Shown: positions 25,848-34,598 of the stretch, one piece after another
How the letters are laid out: each line of letters starts with the position of its first letter
Position numbering within the stretch: the stretch's first letter is position 1
Assembly (NCBI GenBank): GCA_964593455.1
Contig: CAZQHK010000017.1
Span: 1 to 64,000, forward strand
Length of the DNA stretch: 64,000 nt
Origin: CAZQHK01 sp964593455
GTDB lineage: Bacteria > Muiribacteriota > CAYSPT01
Direction: 5' to 3'
Position numbers and translations under genes: made by a program
Notes under the pieces: model-generated
What the model was told of the DNA's origin: nothing
Database searches by the model: none
What the model saw: only the letters and a program-made list of their open reading frames with translations

Positions 25848-26762
25848 CTACTTGTTTTCTGTAATACTCCGCTCAGCCAGGTACTGGTCCACGGTCTTCC
25901 GGATAGCTCTGATGTGCTCAGGCGTCGTGCCGCAGCAGCCGCCGATTATCGAAACTCCGGCGTCAATAAGTTTCAATGTCTTTTCTGCCATGAACTCCGG
26001 TGTCTCCAGGTACTCAAGTTTTCCGTCCCGGGTAAAGGGAAGGCCGGCGTTTGATTGGATCAGCAGGGGAAGGTCGCTGTGCCGGCGGTATTCTTTAGCG
26101 ATCTTGATCATGTTTTCAATACCGTTTCCGCAGTTGGAACCGATGATGTCGGCTCCGGCGGCGGCCAGGCCTACGGCGGCTTGCTCTACCGTAACTCCCA
26201 TGATCGTGTAGAATCCCCGTGGGGTGGGGTCGAAAGTCATGGTTGCCATAACCGGGATATCTGGTGCGGTCTCCTTTGCGGCCTTGATGGCCAGTGAGGC
26301 TTCGTTCAGATCTGTCATGGTTTCCACGCAGATGATGTCGGCCCCGGCTTTCGCCAGGGCTTCTATCTGGCGGATAAACGTTTCGTAGATCTTTTCCGGG
26401 TCCATATCTCCGTACGGTTTGAGGATCTTTCCGCAAGGACCGCAGGAAGCCGAGACAAGAGCTTTGTTTCCCACGGCGTTTCTTACCGCCGCCACGGCGT
26501 TGGCGTTGATCTTCTCGGTTTTATCGTCCAGATCGTACATGGCCAGCTTCAGCGGCGAGCCACCGAAAGTGTTGGTCTGGACGATGTCGGCGCCCGCTTC
26601 ACAGTACAGTGCGGCAATCTCCTCCAGCACTTCTGGCCGTGACAGATTGAGCGATTCGGGACATTCTCCCTGTTTGAGTCCGCGGGCGAAGAGCATGGTG
26701 CCCATGGCTCCGTCGGCTATGAGGACAGCGCCGTCTGTGAGGCGTTCAATGATACTGTTCAT
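25848..26762 (-). CDS. Homocysteine S-methyltransferase-family protein
   Basis: This 304-residue protein is the N-terminal module of cobalamin-dependent methionine synthase as a stand-alone enzyme. It shows LIADGAMGTMLFARGL, GADIVQTNTFGGSPLKL, ETMTDLNEA, the first zinc Cys in IIGSNCGNG, and the GGCCGTTPEHI pair. All three zinc cysteines are present, so it should activate a thiol such as homocysteine as methyl acceptor. It begins one base after the corrinoid protein stop and is the last gene of the five-gene methyl-transfer operon. It probably takes the methyl group from that corrinoid protein. Confidence 0.85.
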   Translation of the reverse strand: MNSIIERLTDGAVLIADGAMGTMLFARGLKQGECPESLNLSRPEVLEEIAALYCEAGADIVQTNTFGGSPLKLAMYDLDDKTEKINANAVAAVRNAVGNKALVSASCGPCGKILKPYGDMDPEKIYETFIRQIEALAKAGADIICVETMTDLNEASLAIKAAKETAPDIPVMATMTFDPTPRGFYTIMGVTVEQAAVGLAAAGADIIGSNCGNGIENMIKIAKEYRRHSDLPLLIQSNAGLPFTRDGKLEYLETPEFMAEKTLKLIDAGVSIIGGCCGTTPEHIRAIRKTVDQYLAERSITENK

Positions 26763-26763
26763 C

Positions 26764-27402
26764 TCAGTTCGTCTCTACCAGGGTTTTGACGATGTCCACC
26801 GCGCTGGCCCCATCATAACCGTAAGCGTCGGCGCCTATTTCCTGGCGGAACTCCTCCGATACCGGCGCCCCGCCGATAACGGTTTTGATGGTGTCTGACA
26901 ATCCCTGTTCTTTAACCAGGGCCACCACCGTTTTCATTACCGGCATGGTAGTAGTCAACAGGGCGGATATACCGATAATCGAGGCTCCTTCGTTCCGGGC
27001 GGTATTCACGAACTTCTCCGGGGGTACGTCGTTGCCCAGGTCGATTACCTTAAACCCGGCCCCTTTGAGCATGATACCCACCAAGTTTTTCCCGATATCA
27101 TGCAAGTCGCCCTGAACGGTGCCCAGTACTACCTTGCCTCTGGGAGGAATATTTCCCTTGATCATCAAAGGTTTCAATATGTCGAGTCCCGCGTGCATGG
27201 CTTTGGCTGCCAGGAGGACGTCGGGCAGAAATATTTCGTGCAACTTGAATTTCTCACCGACCGTGTTCATACCGGCGATTAACCCTTTATCCAGAATATC
27301 CCTGGCGGACATTTTCTCCTCGATAGCCTGCCTGGTCAGCGACAGAACTTCCTCGTCCTCACCCAATTCAATGTTTTCAGCAATACGGTTCAACAGTTCC
27401 AT
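26764..27402 (-). CDS. Corrinoid methyl-carrier protein
   Basis: This 212-residue protein has the two parts of MtbC/MttC-type carriers. The N-terminal four-helix cap runs over residues 1-85 (GLIAGMNTVGEKFKLHEIFLPDVLLAAKAMH). The B12-binding Rossmann part starts at residue 90 with VLGTVQGDLHDIGKNLVG, where DLHDIG supplies the lower-ligand His, and ends with VIGGAPVSEEF and GADAYGYDGASAV. It carries the methyl group between the MttB-like enzyme and the homocysteine-methyltransferase-like enzyme of the same operon. Length and motifs are normal. Confidence 0.92.
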   Translation of the reverse strand: MELLNRIAENIELGEDEEVLSLTRQAIEEKMSARDILDKGLIAGMNTVGEKFKLHEIFLPDVLLAAKAMHAGLDILKPLMIKGNIPPRGKVVLGTVQGDLHDIGKNLVGIMLKGAGFKVIDLGNDVPPEKFVNTARNEGASIIGISALLTTTMPVMKTVVALVKEQGLSDTIKTVIGGAPVSEEFRQEIGADAYGYDGASAVDIVKTLVETN

Positions 27403-27492
27403 GTGTGCTCCTCCTTGATGTTGATCGGTGTTTCCTATCTATATAGCACAATCGCTTATGTCCGGTGAATCATTTTATCCAGCCGCTGTCAC

Positions 27493-28206
27493 TCAGCGTA
27501 CGCCATTATGGCAAACAGTCTCACGGCACTGATCGCACACGGGGTATGGGTTTTCAATAGTAAAAATGTGCTCCGGCCCGGCTGCCATGACACCCGATAC
27601 GGATTTAAGCGGACCCATGAGATAGGTGTCGGTCAGAGAAATCCCGATCTCCTGGGCTCTGAGACTGTCCAGTAACTTGATCTGGGAGCTCAAGTGCCAC
27701 CCGCAGTAACCGGGACTGAACCGCCTGGAAAACAGTGGTGTTGATGAGTTGCCCGGGACCGATTTTCGGTTTTTTTCAGCGTCTCCACGAAAGATCGACT
27801 CCAGTTTCTCGGCTGCTGCCTCAGCGCCTTGGGAACAGACGGCGTCAAGGGCGAAACCCAGGTGTGGTTCGTTGCAGTCGAACAGATCGCTGATGGTGGT
27901 GCTTACGATGTCCCCCAGGGTAACGACGAACAGGGCCAGAAAATCAGCCCGGGGGACCACGTCGAAAACCGGTGTGTAATCCGCGTTGAGACCTTCGCCC
28001 CGGTAGATGATACCAAACTGCTCTATCGAGACATTCCGCAACTTCCCTACCGGCTTGGCTAGTTGGCGGAAAAACCGGTACGCGTGATCCAGGCTTTCTT
28101 CCAACCGGTGATGCAGTTCAGCGGTTTTTTTCACACCCATGCACTCCAGCACACTGGTGCGGTCGGGACAGATATCGCCCGTTTTCAATTTTATCGTTTT
28201 CTCCAT
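27493..28206 (-). CDS. MetH-activation-domain-like protein
   Basis: This 237-residue protein resembles the reactivation domain of methionine synthase as a separate polypeptide. The mark is RRFSPGYCGWHLSSQIKLLD, equivalent to the RxSPGY SAM-binding loop, followed by GISLTDTYLMGPLKSVSGVM. The N-terminal half contains ADFLALFVVTLGD and an alpha-helical body. A CDQC pair lies near the C-terminus (YPVCDQCRETVC). It probably restores oxidised cob(II)alamin on the neighbouring corrinoid protein with SAM and an electron donor. It lies between the MttB-like and corrinoid genes. Confidence 0.8.
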   Translation of the reverse strand: MEKTIKLKTGDICPDRTSVLECMGVKKTAELHHRLEESLDHAYRFFRQLAKPVGKLRNVSIEQFGIIYRGEGLNADYTPVFDVVPRADFLALFVVTLGDIVSTTISDLFDCNEPHLGFALDAVCSQGAEAAAEKLESIFRGDAEKNRKSVPGNSSTPLFSRRFSPGYCGWHLSSQIKLLDSLRAQEIGISLTDTYLMGPLKSVSGVMAAGPEHIFTIENPYPVCDQCRETVCHNGVR

Positions 28207-28218
28207 GGTAATAGCCCG

Positions 28219-29682
28219 TTATTCCAATTTATCGCTGGGAAGTTCCTTGAGTCCGTGTTTCTCGGCCTCTGCCCGCATGAGGCGGGAGAGCTCTTCTTTT
28301 GTGTCCGGTGAAATCGGTGAGGGCTGCCAGTTATTGATGTGGTTTTCGACTTCACTGTGGGCTCGCTGTCTCAAGGGCAGGCTGCCTTCTTCTTTCCAGC
28401 GGGACCGGTTGGCCCGGTCGATGACCGGTCCTGGGAAATAATGTTCTTTGCGCAAATGCCGCCGCGTGTGTTTGGAGATGAGCAGGTGCCCTTCTTTCAG
28501 CATCTCCTGGAACCGGGGCAGGGCGGGAAAATCGTCCCGGGGTTCTATCCCTTTGATCAGGCGTTGTGAGCGGCCGCATATCTCGTTGTCCACCACCAAT
28601 TTTTCCAGGCTTTGGCAGCTTTCGAAATCCAGCATACCGGGTCCTGAGATATTGTTGATTCCGGACAACGCTGCCAGGGTGGCTCCCATGGACGATTCGA
28701 GTCCGGCCTGTGCGTCGAGACGCTTGGCGTCACTCAAGCTGATGTACGCCTGAGTCGGCAAACCTAAATACGTGCCTATTTCATTGTAGGCACAGTCGAT
28801 CATCTGGGTTTCTACCGCACCCATGGGGGTGGTTTCATACCTGATATCGAAGATTGCCGGTGAGCCACCGTACAGGACCGGAGTCCCCGGGCTGGTCAAC
28901 TGGCTTATAATCACGCCGCTCAAAGTTTCAGCGGTATGCTGGATGAGTGTTCCCACCAGGGTAACGGGTGCCATGAACCCCGCCAGCGGCATGGAAATGT
29001 ACTCTACGGGGATACCGTACCGGGCGCAGTCCACCACGTTTTGGGAGGTGACGTCGCTCCATTTCAGCGGAGCCGTGGGACAGCAGGAGAAAACGGTAAG
29101 CGGTTTCTCTTTCAGGGCTTCCTTCGATCCTCGTACCGCTACCTGGAGATCTTTCATTATCTCGAAGGCTTCGATGGTGAACGTTCCGGTTACTACCGGT
29201 TTTGTTCCAAAGAGCAGGCAGAGGTACAGCCGGTAGCTATCCGATATCTTTTCGGGTACGTCCGCCGGGATAAAAGCCGTGCTTTGAGAAGCTATATTGG
29301 ATAGCCGGGTGATCAGTTTTACGTACCGAATAAAGTCAACGGTGGTGGGTTTACGCATCTCGTCAGATTCGTAATCAAGGATGTTGATAGCTGCTGAACC
29401 AGGTGTGAAATAGACATTGTCGTCACTGAAATAGTGAGTCTCATTGCCCGTTACGTCAAAGAGTTTGAATGGTCCGGGGGCGTCCCTGAGCGCCTGGTCG
29501 ATAATATCGTTGGTGAGATAAGCTCGCCCGGTTTCACCGTTGATGGTGGCTCCGTGGTCGGCCAGCATGCTCAACACGCCCTCATTATGAATCTCTATTC
29601 CAAGATCGCAGAGAATTTCCCGCGCCGCAGCGACTATTCTTTCAATCAATTCTCGGTTCAAAAATGTTAGTTTCGGTCGCAT
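28219..29682 (-). CDS. MttB-family (non-pyrrolysine) methyltransferase
   Basis: This 487-residue protein is a TIM-barrel methyltransferase of the trimethylamine methyltransferase family. Landmarks are LCDLGIEIHNEGVLSMLADH at the start, FTPGSAAINILD, SCCPTAPLKWSDV, EYISMPLAGFMAPVTLVGTL, SPGTPVLYGGSPAIFDIRY and GPGMLDFESCQSLEKLVVDN. There is no in-frame amber codon, so it is a pyrrolysine-free member like glycine betaine methyltransferase MtgB. The methyl donor may be a quaternary amine but cannot be read from sequence. It should load the methyl group onto the corrinoid protein encoded two genes downstream. Confidence 0.88.
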   Translation of the reverse strand: MRPKLTFLNRELIERIVAAAREILCDLGIEIHNEGVLSMLADHGATINGETGRAYLTNDIIDQALRDAPGPFKLFDVTGNETHYFSDDNVYFTPGSAAINILDYESDEMRKPTTVDFIRYVKLITRLSNIASQSTAFIPADVPEKISDSYRLYLCLLFGTKPVVTGTFTIEAFEIMKDLQVAVRGSKEALKEKPLTVFSCCPTAPLKWSDVTSQNVVDCARYGIPVEYISMPLAGFMAPVTLVGTLIQHTAETLSGVIISQLTSPGTPVLYGGSPAIFDIRYETTPMGAVETQMIDCAYNEIGTYLGLPTQAYISLSDAKRLDAQAGLESSMGATLAALSGINNISGPGMLDFESCQSLEKLVVDNEICGRSQRLIKGIEPRDDFPALPRFQEMLKEGHLLISKHTRRHLRKEHYFPGPVIDRANRSRWKEEGSLPLRQRAHSEVENHINNWQPSPISPDTKEELSRLMRAEAEKHGLKELPSDKLE

Positions 29683-29698
29683 GACAATTCCCTTTCTC

Positions 29699-29920
29699 TC
29701 ATGTATCGTTAATGGGATTCCAGCCGGCGCAAAGTGTTCCGTCCTGAGTGAATGACTGGAACTCCCACACCTGACCGGTGACGGTGTCTATTTTGAGCAG
29801 CGACTGACGTTCGAATCCCTCGTTTTCATCCAGGTTGAAATGATCATAACTGCCGTGAAACAGTTGGTATCGCCCGATACCCTTCGTGCTGGTAGCGGCT
29901 TTCCCTTTTTTCTCTGACAT
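29699..29920 (-). CDS. Small conserved-looking protein, unknown function
   Basis: This 73-residue protein begins with a basic, low-complexity stretch (SEKKGKAATSTKG). It continues with GRYQLFHGSYDHFNLDENEG and LLKIDTVTGQVWEF, and ends QDGTLCAGWNPI. The KIDTVTGQVWEF pattern resembles a single beta-propeller-like strand pair that occurs in small hypothetical proteins. It is 16 bases before the MttB-like gene in the same direction, so it may be the first gene of the methyl-transfer operon. I do not know its role. Confidence 0.55.
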   Translation of the reverse strand: MSEKKGKAATSTKGIGRYQLFHGSYDHFNLDENEGFERQSLLKIDTVTGQVWEFQSFTQDGTLCAGWNPINDT

Positions 29921-30092
29921 GTTTCCACCTCATCGATCTCTCTTATTCATATCTTCATTAATAATCCGCCAAATGTGAGTTCCCAGTATAGCCTTCCGGG
30001 TTCAGGACAGTCAATACGGTTATTCCCAGCTCTTGTTCGTCGACCCGGCTTGGGATACCATGTTCGGGCCGGTTAGGGAAAGTGTGGAAACG

Positions 30093-30461
30093 ATGATCGA
30101 TCAAAGAGAGTTCGAGACTCTGGTGGATCAAGCTCTGAGTGAGATCCCCGGCGAGTTTCTGGATAACCTGGAAAACATCGAGGTGATAGTGGAGGAAACT
30201 CCTTCCCGTGAAATACTCAGCCAGTTCAAGTTGGAGGGGCGAGGGACCCTGTTCGGTCTTTACCAGGGAGTGCCGCTAACCCGCCGGAGCGTATTCCAGC
30301 CGTTCAGTATGCCCGACCGAATAACCATATTCAGGGTGCCGATACTTCAGGTTTGCCGGACCCGCCAGCAGATCATCGAACAGGTAAAACGGACGGTCAT
30401 CCATGAGATAGCCCATCATTTCGGCATCTCCGACCAGCGTCTACGGGAACTCGGGTATTAA
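30093..30461 (+). CDS. Small HExxH metallopeptidase (zincin-like)
   Basis: This protein of about 122 residues ends in TVIHEIAHHFGISDQRLREL, with the HEIAHH zinc site near the C-terminus. The front part (FETLVDQALSEIPGEFLDNL) matches the minimal metallopeptidase family with the zincin fold. The frame is open from a TTG at 30033, but family members start near MIDQREFE, so I chose ATG 30093; the start is not certain. The natural substrate of the family is unknown. It is convergent with the exonuclease gene. Confidence 0.8.
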   Translation: MIDQREFETLVDQALSEIPGEFLDNLENIEVIVEETPSREILSQFKLEGRGTLFGLYQGVPLTRRSVFQPFSMPDRITIFRVPILQVCRTRQQIIEQVKRTVIHEIAHHFGISDQRLRELGY

Positions 30462-30469
30462 TCCCCCTC

Positions 30470-31243
30470 CTAAAACTCCATGGTGATGCCGGCCGGACAA
30501 TGATCGGAACCGGGGATGTCCGGCATAATGAACGCTTCGACGACGTGATTCACCATGGCCCGGCTGGCAAAAACGTAATCGAGTCGCCAGCCGACGTTGC
30601 GCTCCCGGGCCCGGATTTTGTAGTCCCACCAGGTGTAATGGCCGTCTTCTTCAGTGAAAAGCCTGAAGGTATCGACAAACCCGTGGATAATCAGCGAATC
30701 TATCCAGGCCCGCTCAATGGGCAGGAACCCTGACGTGTGCTCATTGTCTTGGGGATTGATGAGGTCCTTTCCCGTGTGGGCGGTATTGAAATCCCCACAG
30801 ATGATTATGCGCTTCTCCGGGTTATGTATCCGGTTAAGGTAGTCGAGGAACGCATCGTAAAAGTCGAGCTTATATATCAGGCGTTCCCGGGAAGAGCATC
30901 CGTTTGGGAAATAGATGTTGAACAGGATAAAATCGCGGTAGACGGCGATGATGGTCCGGCCTTCCCGGTCGAACTCCTCGACACCGAACCCGGTCAGGAT
31001 GCTTTCCGGGCGCTCCCTGGTGTACAGTCCGACACCACTGTATCCTTTCCGCTCGGCAGAAGAGAAATAGGAGTGATACCCTTCAACGGCAATAAGTTCT
31101 TCCGGCAGTTGTTCCTCATGTGCCTTGGTTTCTTGAAGGCATAAAATGTCCGGGGAATCCTGCCGCAGCCAATCGAGCATACCTTTCCGGTAGATCGCCC
31201 GTATTCCGTTAACGTTCCATGACAGTAGACGAATGGTTTTCAT
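30470..31243 (-). CDS. xth: Exodeoxyribonuclease III
   Basis: This 257-residue protein is a full-length exonuclease III/AP endonuclease. Motifs in order are LLSWNVNGIRAIYRKG, ILCLQETKAHEEQLP, GYSGVGLYTR, IICGDFNTAHTGKDL, WIDSLIIHGFVDTFR, WWDYKIRARERNVGWRLDYV, and GSDHCPAGITM. The metal-binding Glu (QET), Asp and Asn (GDFN) and the catalytic His (SDHCP) are all present. It cuts DNA at abasic sites and trims 3' ends. I placed the start at ATG 31243, where the family begins; the frame is open a further 27 codons upstream. Confidence 0.93.
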   Translation of the reverse strand: MKTIRLLSWNVNGIRAIYRKGMLDWLRQDSPDILCLQETKAHEEQLPEELIAVEGYHSYFSSAERKGYSGVGLYTRERPESILTGFGVEEFDREGRTIIAVYRDFILFNIYFPNGCSSRERLIYKLDFYDAFLDYLNRIHNPEKRIIICGDFNTAHTGKDLINPQDNEHTSGFLPIERAWIDSLIIHGFVDTFRLFTEEDGHYTWWDYKIRARERNVGWRLDYVFASRAMVNHVVEAFIMPDIPGSDHCPAGITMEF

Positions 31244-31394
31244 ACGATTGAACCGCCGTTTCCGAGAGTAAGATGAATATAGCATAATACGACAGTTGTC
31301 ACGATCCAAACACACACGTTTCAAAGATACCTATGAATAAGCGGAGAAAGTAGCACTCTTCCCCCGCTTGTTTGATCAGGCTGTTTAGCTTTGG

Positions 31395-31815
31395 TTACCG
31401 GTAGGGAACCGGTTCGTGTCGTACGGGTAGATACTGGGGTATCCACATGGCCCTATTTACCGTGTCTTCCAGGTTGGTCCGGGCTTTTGTCACCAGACCT
31501 TTACTGTCTACCGTCCAGATATGCTTTCGGGCTTCTTCTTTCGACAGGCCGTCTTCGATGAGTGCGGATACGATCAGATCTGATATCCCCTGGGCGGAAG
31601 CTCCTGCTCCGGCGAACAGGATACGCTGGTCCCGCATGTTTTGTCCGGTGATCTTCAAACCGCTGTAAATACCGGTAACCACCACACCGGCGGTTCCCTG
31701 GATATCGTCATTGAACGTGCAGAGTTTATCCCGGAATCGTTTCAGCTGATTGATGGCATTGCTTTTCAAGAAATCCTCCCACTGCAGCAGGGCGTTGGGA
31801 AAAATGTGTAAAGAG
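31395..31815 (-). pseudogene. Malic enzyme internal fragment
   Basis: On the minus strand the residues FPNALLQWEDFLKSNAINQL and CTFNDDIQGTAGVVVTGIYS, then QRILFAGAGASAQGISDLIV, match the centre of NAD(P)-malic enzymes, including the GAGASA-type nucleotide loop and NDDIQGTA. About 140 of the usual 540 or more residues remain. The N-terminal catalytic part is missing: upstream of about 31815 the frame runs into the inverted repeat at 31824-31873. The C-terminus ends at LVTKAR plus a short unrelated tail. It is a remnant, with the break on one side next to a hairpin element. Confidence 0.8.
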
Positions 31816-31823
31816 GTAATTAG

Positions 31824-31873
31824 CCCGCATATTTCATGAACTTCACAGTCGGAGCGTTTGTGAAATATGCGGG
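31824..31873. repeat. Hairpin element C
   Basis: CCCGCATATTTCA (31824-31836) is repeated inverted at 31861-31873, with a 24-base loop. The right arm plus two loop bases recurs alone at 25175-25189. The arms resemble those of element A (CCCGAATAATTCAC) in length and layout. Confidence 0.6.
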
Positions 31874-31948
31874 TTGGAAGGTGTGTCGTATGTTTCTCTG
31901 TTCGTCTCTTCCTCTCATGTCGAATCATGCTGTATCATGGACTATATC

Positions 31949-32761
31949 ATGGTCTCCCATCTTAAAACTGGTTTTGTTATAGCGGTGCTGATGTTAAGCG
32001 TACCGCTGATGTCATCGTGCTCTCTCTCTTCTGTTTCTCTAGCCATTCCTTTGCAGGAAGAAGTACCCGTTTCAGATTACCGGGTTGTCAGATCGTTTTC
32101 CCATAATACCGGCGCCTTTACCCAGGGATTGGTTTTTTATGAAGGAAAATTGTACGAGAGTACCGGTCAGTATGGATCTTCAAGTCTGAGACAGGTGGAG
32201 CTTGAAACAGGATTTGTTGTTCAAATCAAACAAATTGCACCAGACCGGTTCGGTGAGGGGATAGCCGTAATCGGTGACAGGGTCTTTATGGTTACCTGGC
32301 GTTCTCATACCGGTTTTATTTTTGACCGTGAGTCCTTTGCAGTATTGGGCGAGTTTTCTTACTCCGGCGAGGGTTGGGGCCTGACCTGTGATGGTGAGCG
32401 TTTGATCATGAGCGATGGTACCTCGACGCTTCGTTACCTGGATCCGGTTACTTTTCAAGAGACGGGGACTGTGACTGTTACGCTCGGCGGTACGCCGCTT
32501 CTGAATCTCAATGAATTGGAATATGTCCAGGGGGAGATTTGGGCCAATGTCTGGCGCGCGGACCGAATAGCCAGGATATCTCCGGAAACCGGTCAGGTGA
32601 TTGGCTGGATCGATCTCACTGGGTTACTTAATCCCGGCGATTGGACGGAGTCGGTGGATGTATTAAATGGTATTGCGTTCGACAGCGAGACCGGCCGAAT
32701 ATTCGTCACCGGAAAGTTGTGGCCCCAACTATTCGAGATAGAATTGATTCCGGCGGAGTAG
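31949..32761 (+). CDS. Glutaminyl-peptide cyclotransferase-like lipoprotein
   Basis: This protein of about 270 residues begins MVSHLKTGFVIAVLMLSVPL and MSSCSLSS, a lipoprotein signal with its Cys near residue 24. The mature part matches the glutamine cyclotransferase family, a five-bladed beta-propeller: SDYRVVRSFSHNTGAFTQGL, VFYEGKLYESTGQYGSS, GEGIAVIGDRVFMVTW, GEGWGLTCDGERLIMSDG, LNELEYVQGEIWANVW and VLNGIAFDSETGRIFVTGK. These enzymes turn an N-terminal Gln into pyroglutamate. ATG 31937 is another possible start. It stands alone, convergent with the next gene. Confidence 0.85.
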   Translation: MVSHLKTGFVIAVLMLSVPLMSSCSLSSVSLAIPLQEEVPVSDYRVVRSFSHNTGAFTQGLVFYEGKLYESTGQYGSSSLRQVELETGFVVQIKQIAPDRFGEGIAVIGDRVFMVTWRSHTGFIFDRESFAVLGEFSYSGEGWGLTCDGERLIMSDGTSTLRYLDPVTFQETGTVTVTLGGTPLLNLNELEYVQGEIWANVWRADRIARISPETGQVIGWIDLTGLLNPGDWTESVDVLNGIAFDSETGRIFVTGKLWPQLFEIELIPAE

Positions 32762-32763
32762 CT

Positions 32764-34572
32764 TTACCGCAGATATTCCAGGTGGTCGATAAGATCCTTG
32801 GGGACATTGCAGCCCAGTTCTAGTGCTCGCTCCAGGTGAAGCACCGCCAGGTCTAACCTGTCCGTCTTGAAATACAGTGCAGCCAGATTCTGGTGGGCAT
32901 AACCGTAATCGGGATTAACCTCTAAAATCCGCTTGAACATCTCCTCTCCTTCTTTGTTCATCCCGATATCACAGTACTCGTTACCCAGGTTGTTGAGAAT
33001 GCTGAGATTCCTGGGACTATATTTCAAGGCTTTGTGGTATGAGTCGATGGCTTTCGGCCACTGTTTTGAGGCGCTGTAAGCATTGCCCAGGTTGAAAAGA
33101 ATATTCGGATTTTTCTGATCGAGCTTGAGGGCATTCAAATGGGCGATAATCGCTTTTGCATGCTCTCCCGATTTATTGTATGCATTACCGAGGTTAACGT
33201 AAGGACCGGCGATTTTCGGATCGAGAGTTATTGCTTCCTGGTAACAAGCAATTGCTTTGGTAAGGTTACCGACTTTTCCATATTCGATACCCAGGTTGTT
33301 GAAAAGGTTCGAGCTGTCTTTGGTGTAGCGCAATGCCCGGCCATAAAGCGCCAGGGAGTTGTTCCAGAAACGGTTTTGTTTGATTGTCGTGACCGACCAG
33401 AAAACTGTCAGGCTGCTTACAATAATTACTGAAATGATAACCAGGCGGCGTTTCCTGGAACCGGCAGCGAGTATCCAGCCGGTAATAAGGAAAAAACCGA
33501 TTGAGGCGAAATACAGGTAGTGTTCTGATATTGGAACAGCCAGCGGGTAGATATTGGTGAAGGGAAGCAGCGCTGAAAAGAACCACAATATGCCGAAAGA
33601 TAAGGCAGGTTTGCGGGTCCGTGTTTGCCAAGCAAGAGTGAGTGTCACGAGGGTAAAAAGGAGCCCGATGATCACTTCTATATTGGTGAAACCATATTCC
33701 CATTTTCCGTAATCGATATGAAGATGAAACGGTAGCAGGAGAATTCTCACGTAAGATGTCAGTGCGGCGAAAAATCCGGCTAGCCTTTGAAGCAGAGAAG
33801 TACTTTTCAAGAATTCAAATAGTGGGATCTTGACGATGAAAACCCTGAACAAAAGATACACGCCTGCCAGCAGGGGAATCGAACCGAACTCCACGAGCTT
33901 CGGTCGGCACCGCGTGACCACGTGCGAAATAATGATGATAAAAGGAAGGATTAAAGCAAACTCGTGGGAGAGAAGAGCCAGGATGGTGCTTAAAGCCATG
34001 AGTATCAGCAATGTAACCGATCGTTGCTGCCGGGCTTTCACGTAGAAAATAAGACAGAGTAGCATGAACAGGGCGGCCATCGGAGCGCTCCGGCCGGAGA
34101 TAAACGAGATGGATTCGGTGTGTACCGGGTGAACGGCAAACAAGAGGCTGCTGAAGAAGGCGATTCTCCAGTCGTCAAAAAGCAGGGTTATCAGCCAATA
34201 TATAGATAAAGAAACCAGCAGGTGAATGATAAAACTGGTGAGATGATAGCCGGTTGGGTTTTCATACCACATGTAATAGTCCAGGGCGAAGGATAGCATA
34301 GGCAGTGGGCGGTAAGATGATATTTTTTGCTTGCTAAAGACTAACAGGTCTTCTTTAAAAAAAACCATGGCGGCCGGAATACTCTTGAGATGCGTATTTT
34401 CCTGAATCAGCTGTTTATCCGTCCACACAAACGATCCTTTAAGCCCGTTTAAATACACGCCGGTGGTCACTGCTAAAAGGATGATCAAAGGCATCAACCT
34501 GAGTTTTCGCCGGTATTTCAATTCCGAAGAATGGTTTCTTTTTGTTTGTGTATTCCGTTTTTTTGTTCCCAT
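32764..34572 (-). CDS. Polytopic membrane protein with C-terminal TPRs (TMTC/GT-C-like)
   Basis: This 602-residue protein has a basic start, about ten hydrophobic segments and a TPR tail from residue 400. The blocks YRPLPMLSFALDYYMWYENP, GYHLTSFIIHLLVSLSIYWL and LLFAVHPVHTESISFISGRS are typical of TMTC-like putative mannosyltransferases with a GT-C fold. The TPRs are clear (SNLFNNLGIEYGKVGNLTKA, AGPYVNLGNAYNKSGEHAKA, PNILFNLGNAYSASKQWPKA and more, at least five). Protein O-glycosylation is a likely role, from the family. It follows the next gene on the same strand by 26 bases. Confidence 0.75.
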   Translation of the reverse strand: MGTKKRNTQTKRNHSSELKYRRKLRLMPLIILLAVTTGVYLNGLKGSFVWTDKQLIQENTHLKSIPAAMVFFKEDLLVFSKQKISSYRPLPMLSFALDYYMWYENPTGYHLTSFIIHLLVSLSIYWLITLLFDDWRIAFFSSLLFAVHPVHTESISFISGRSAPMAALFMLLCLIFYVKARQQRSVTLLILMALSTILALLSHEFALILPFIIIISHVVTRCRPKLVEFGSIPLLAGVYLLFRVFIVKIPLFEFLKSTSLLQRLAGFFAALTSYVRILLLPFHLHIDYGKWEYGFTNIEVIIGLLFTLVTLTLAWQTRTRKPALSFGILWFFSALLPFTNIYPLAVPISEHYLYFASIGFFLITGWILAAGSRKRRLVIISVIIVSSLTVFWSVTTIKQNRFWNNSLALYGRALRYTKDSSNLFNNLGIEYGKVGNLTKAIACYQEAITLDPKIAGPYVNLGNAYNKSGEHAKAIIAHLNALKLDQKNPNILFNLGNAYSASKQWPKAIDSYHKALKYSPRNLSILNNLGNEYCDIGMNKEGEEMFKRILEVNPDYGYAHQNLAALYFKTDRLDLAVLHLERALELGCNVPKDLIDHLEYLR

Positions 34573-34598
34573 GTTAATTTCCAGGATTCTCGGCCAGG

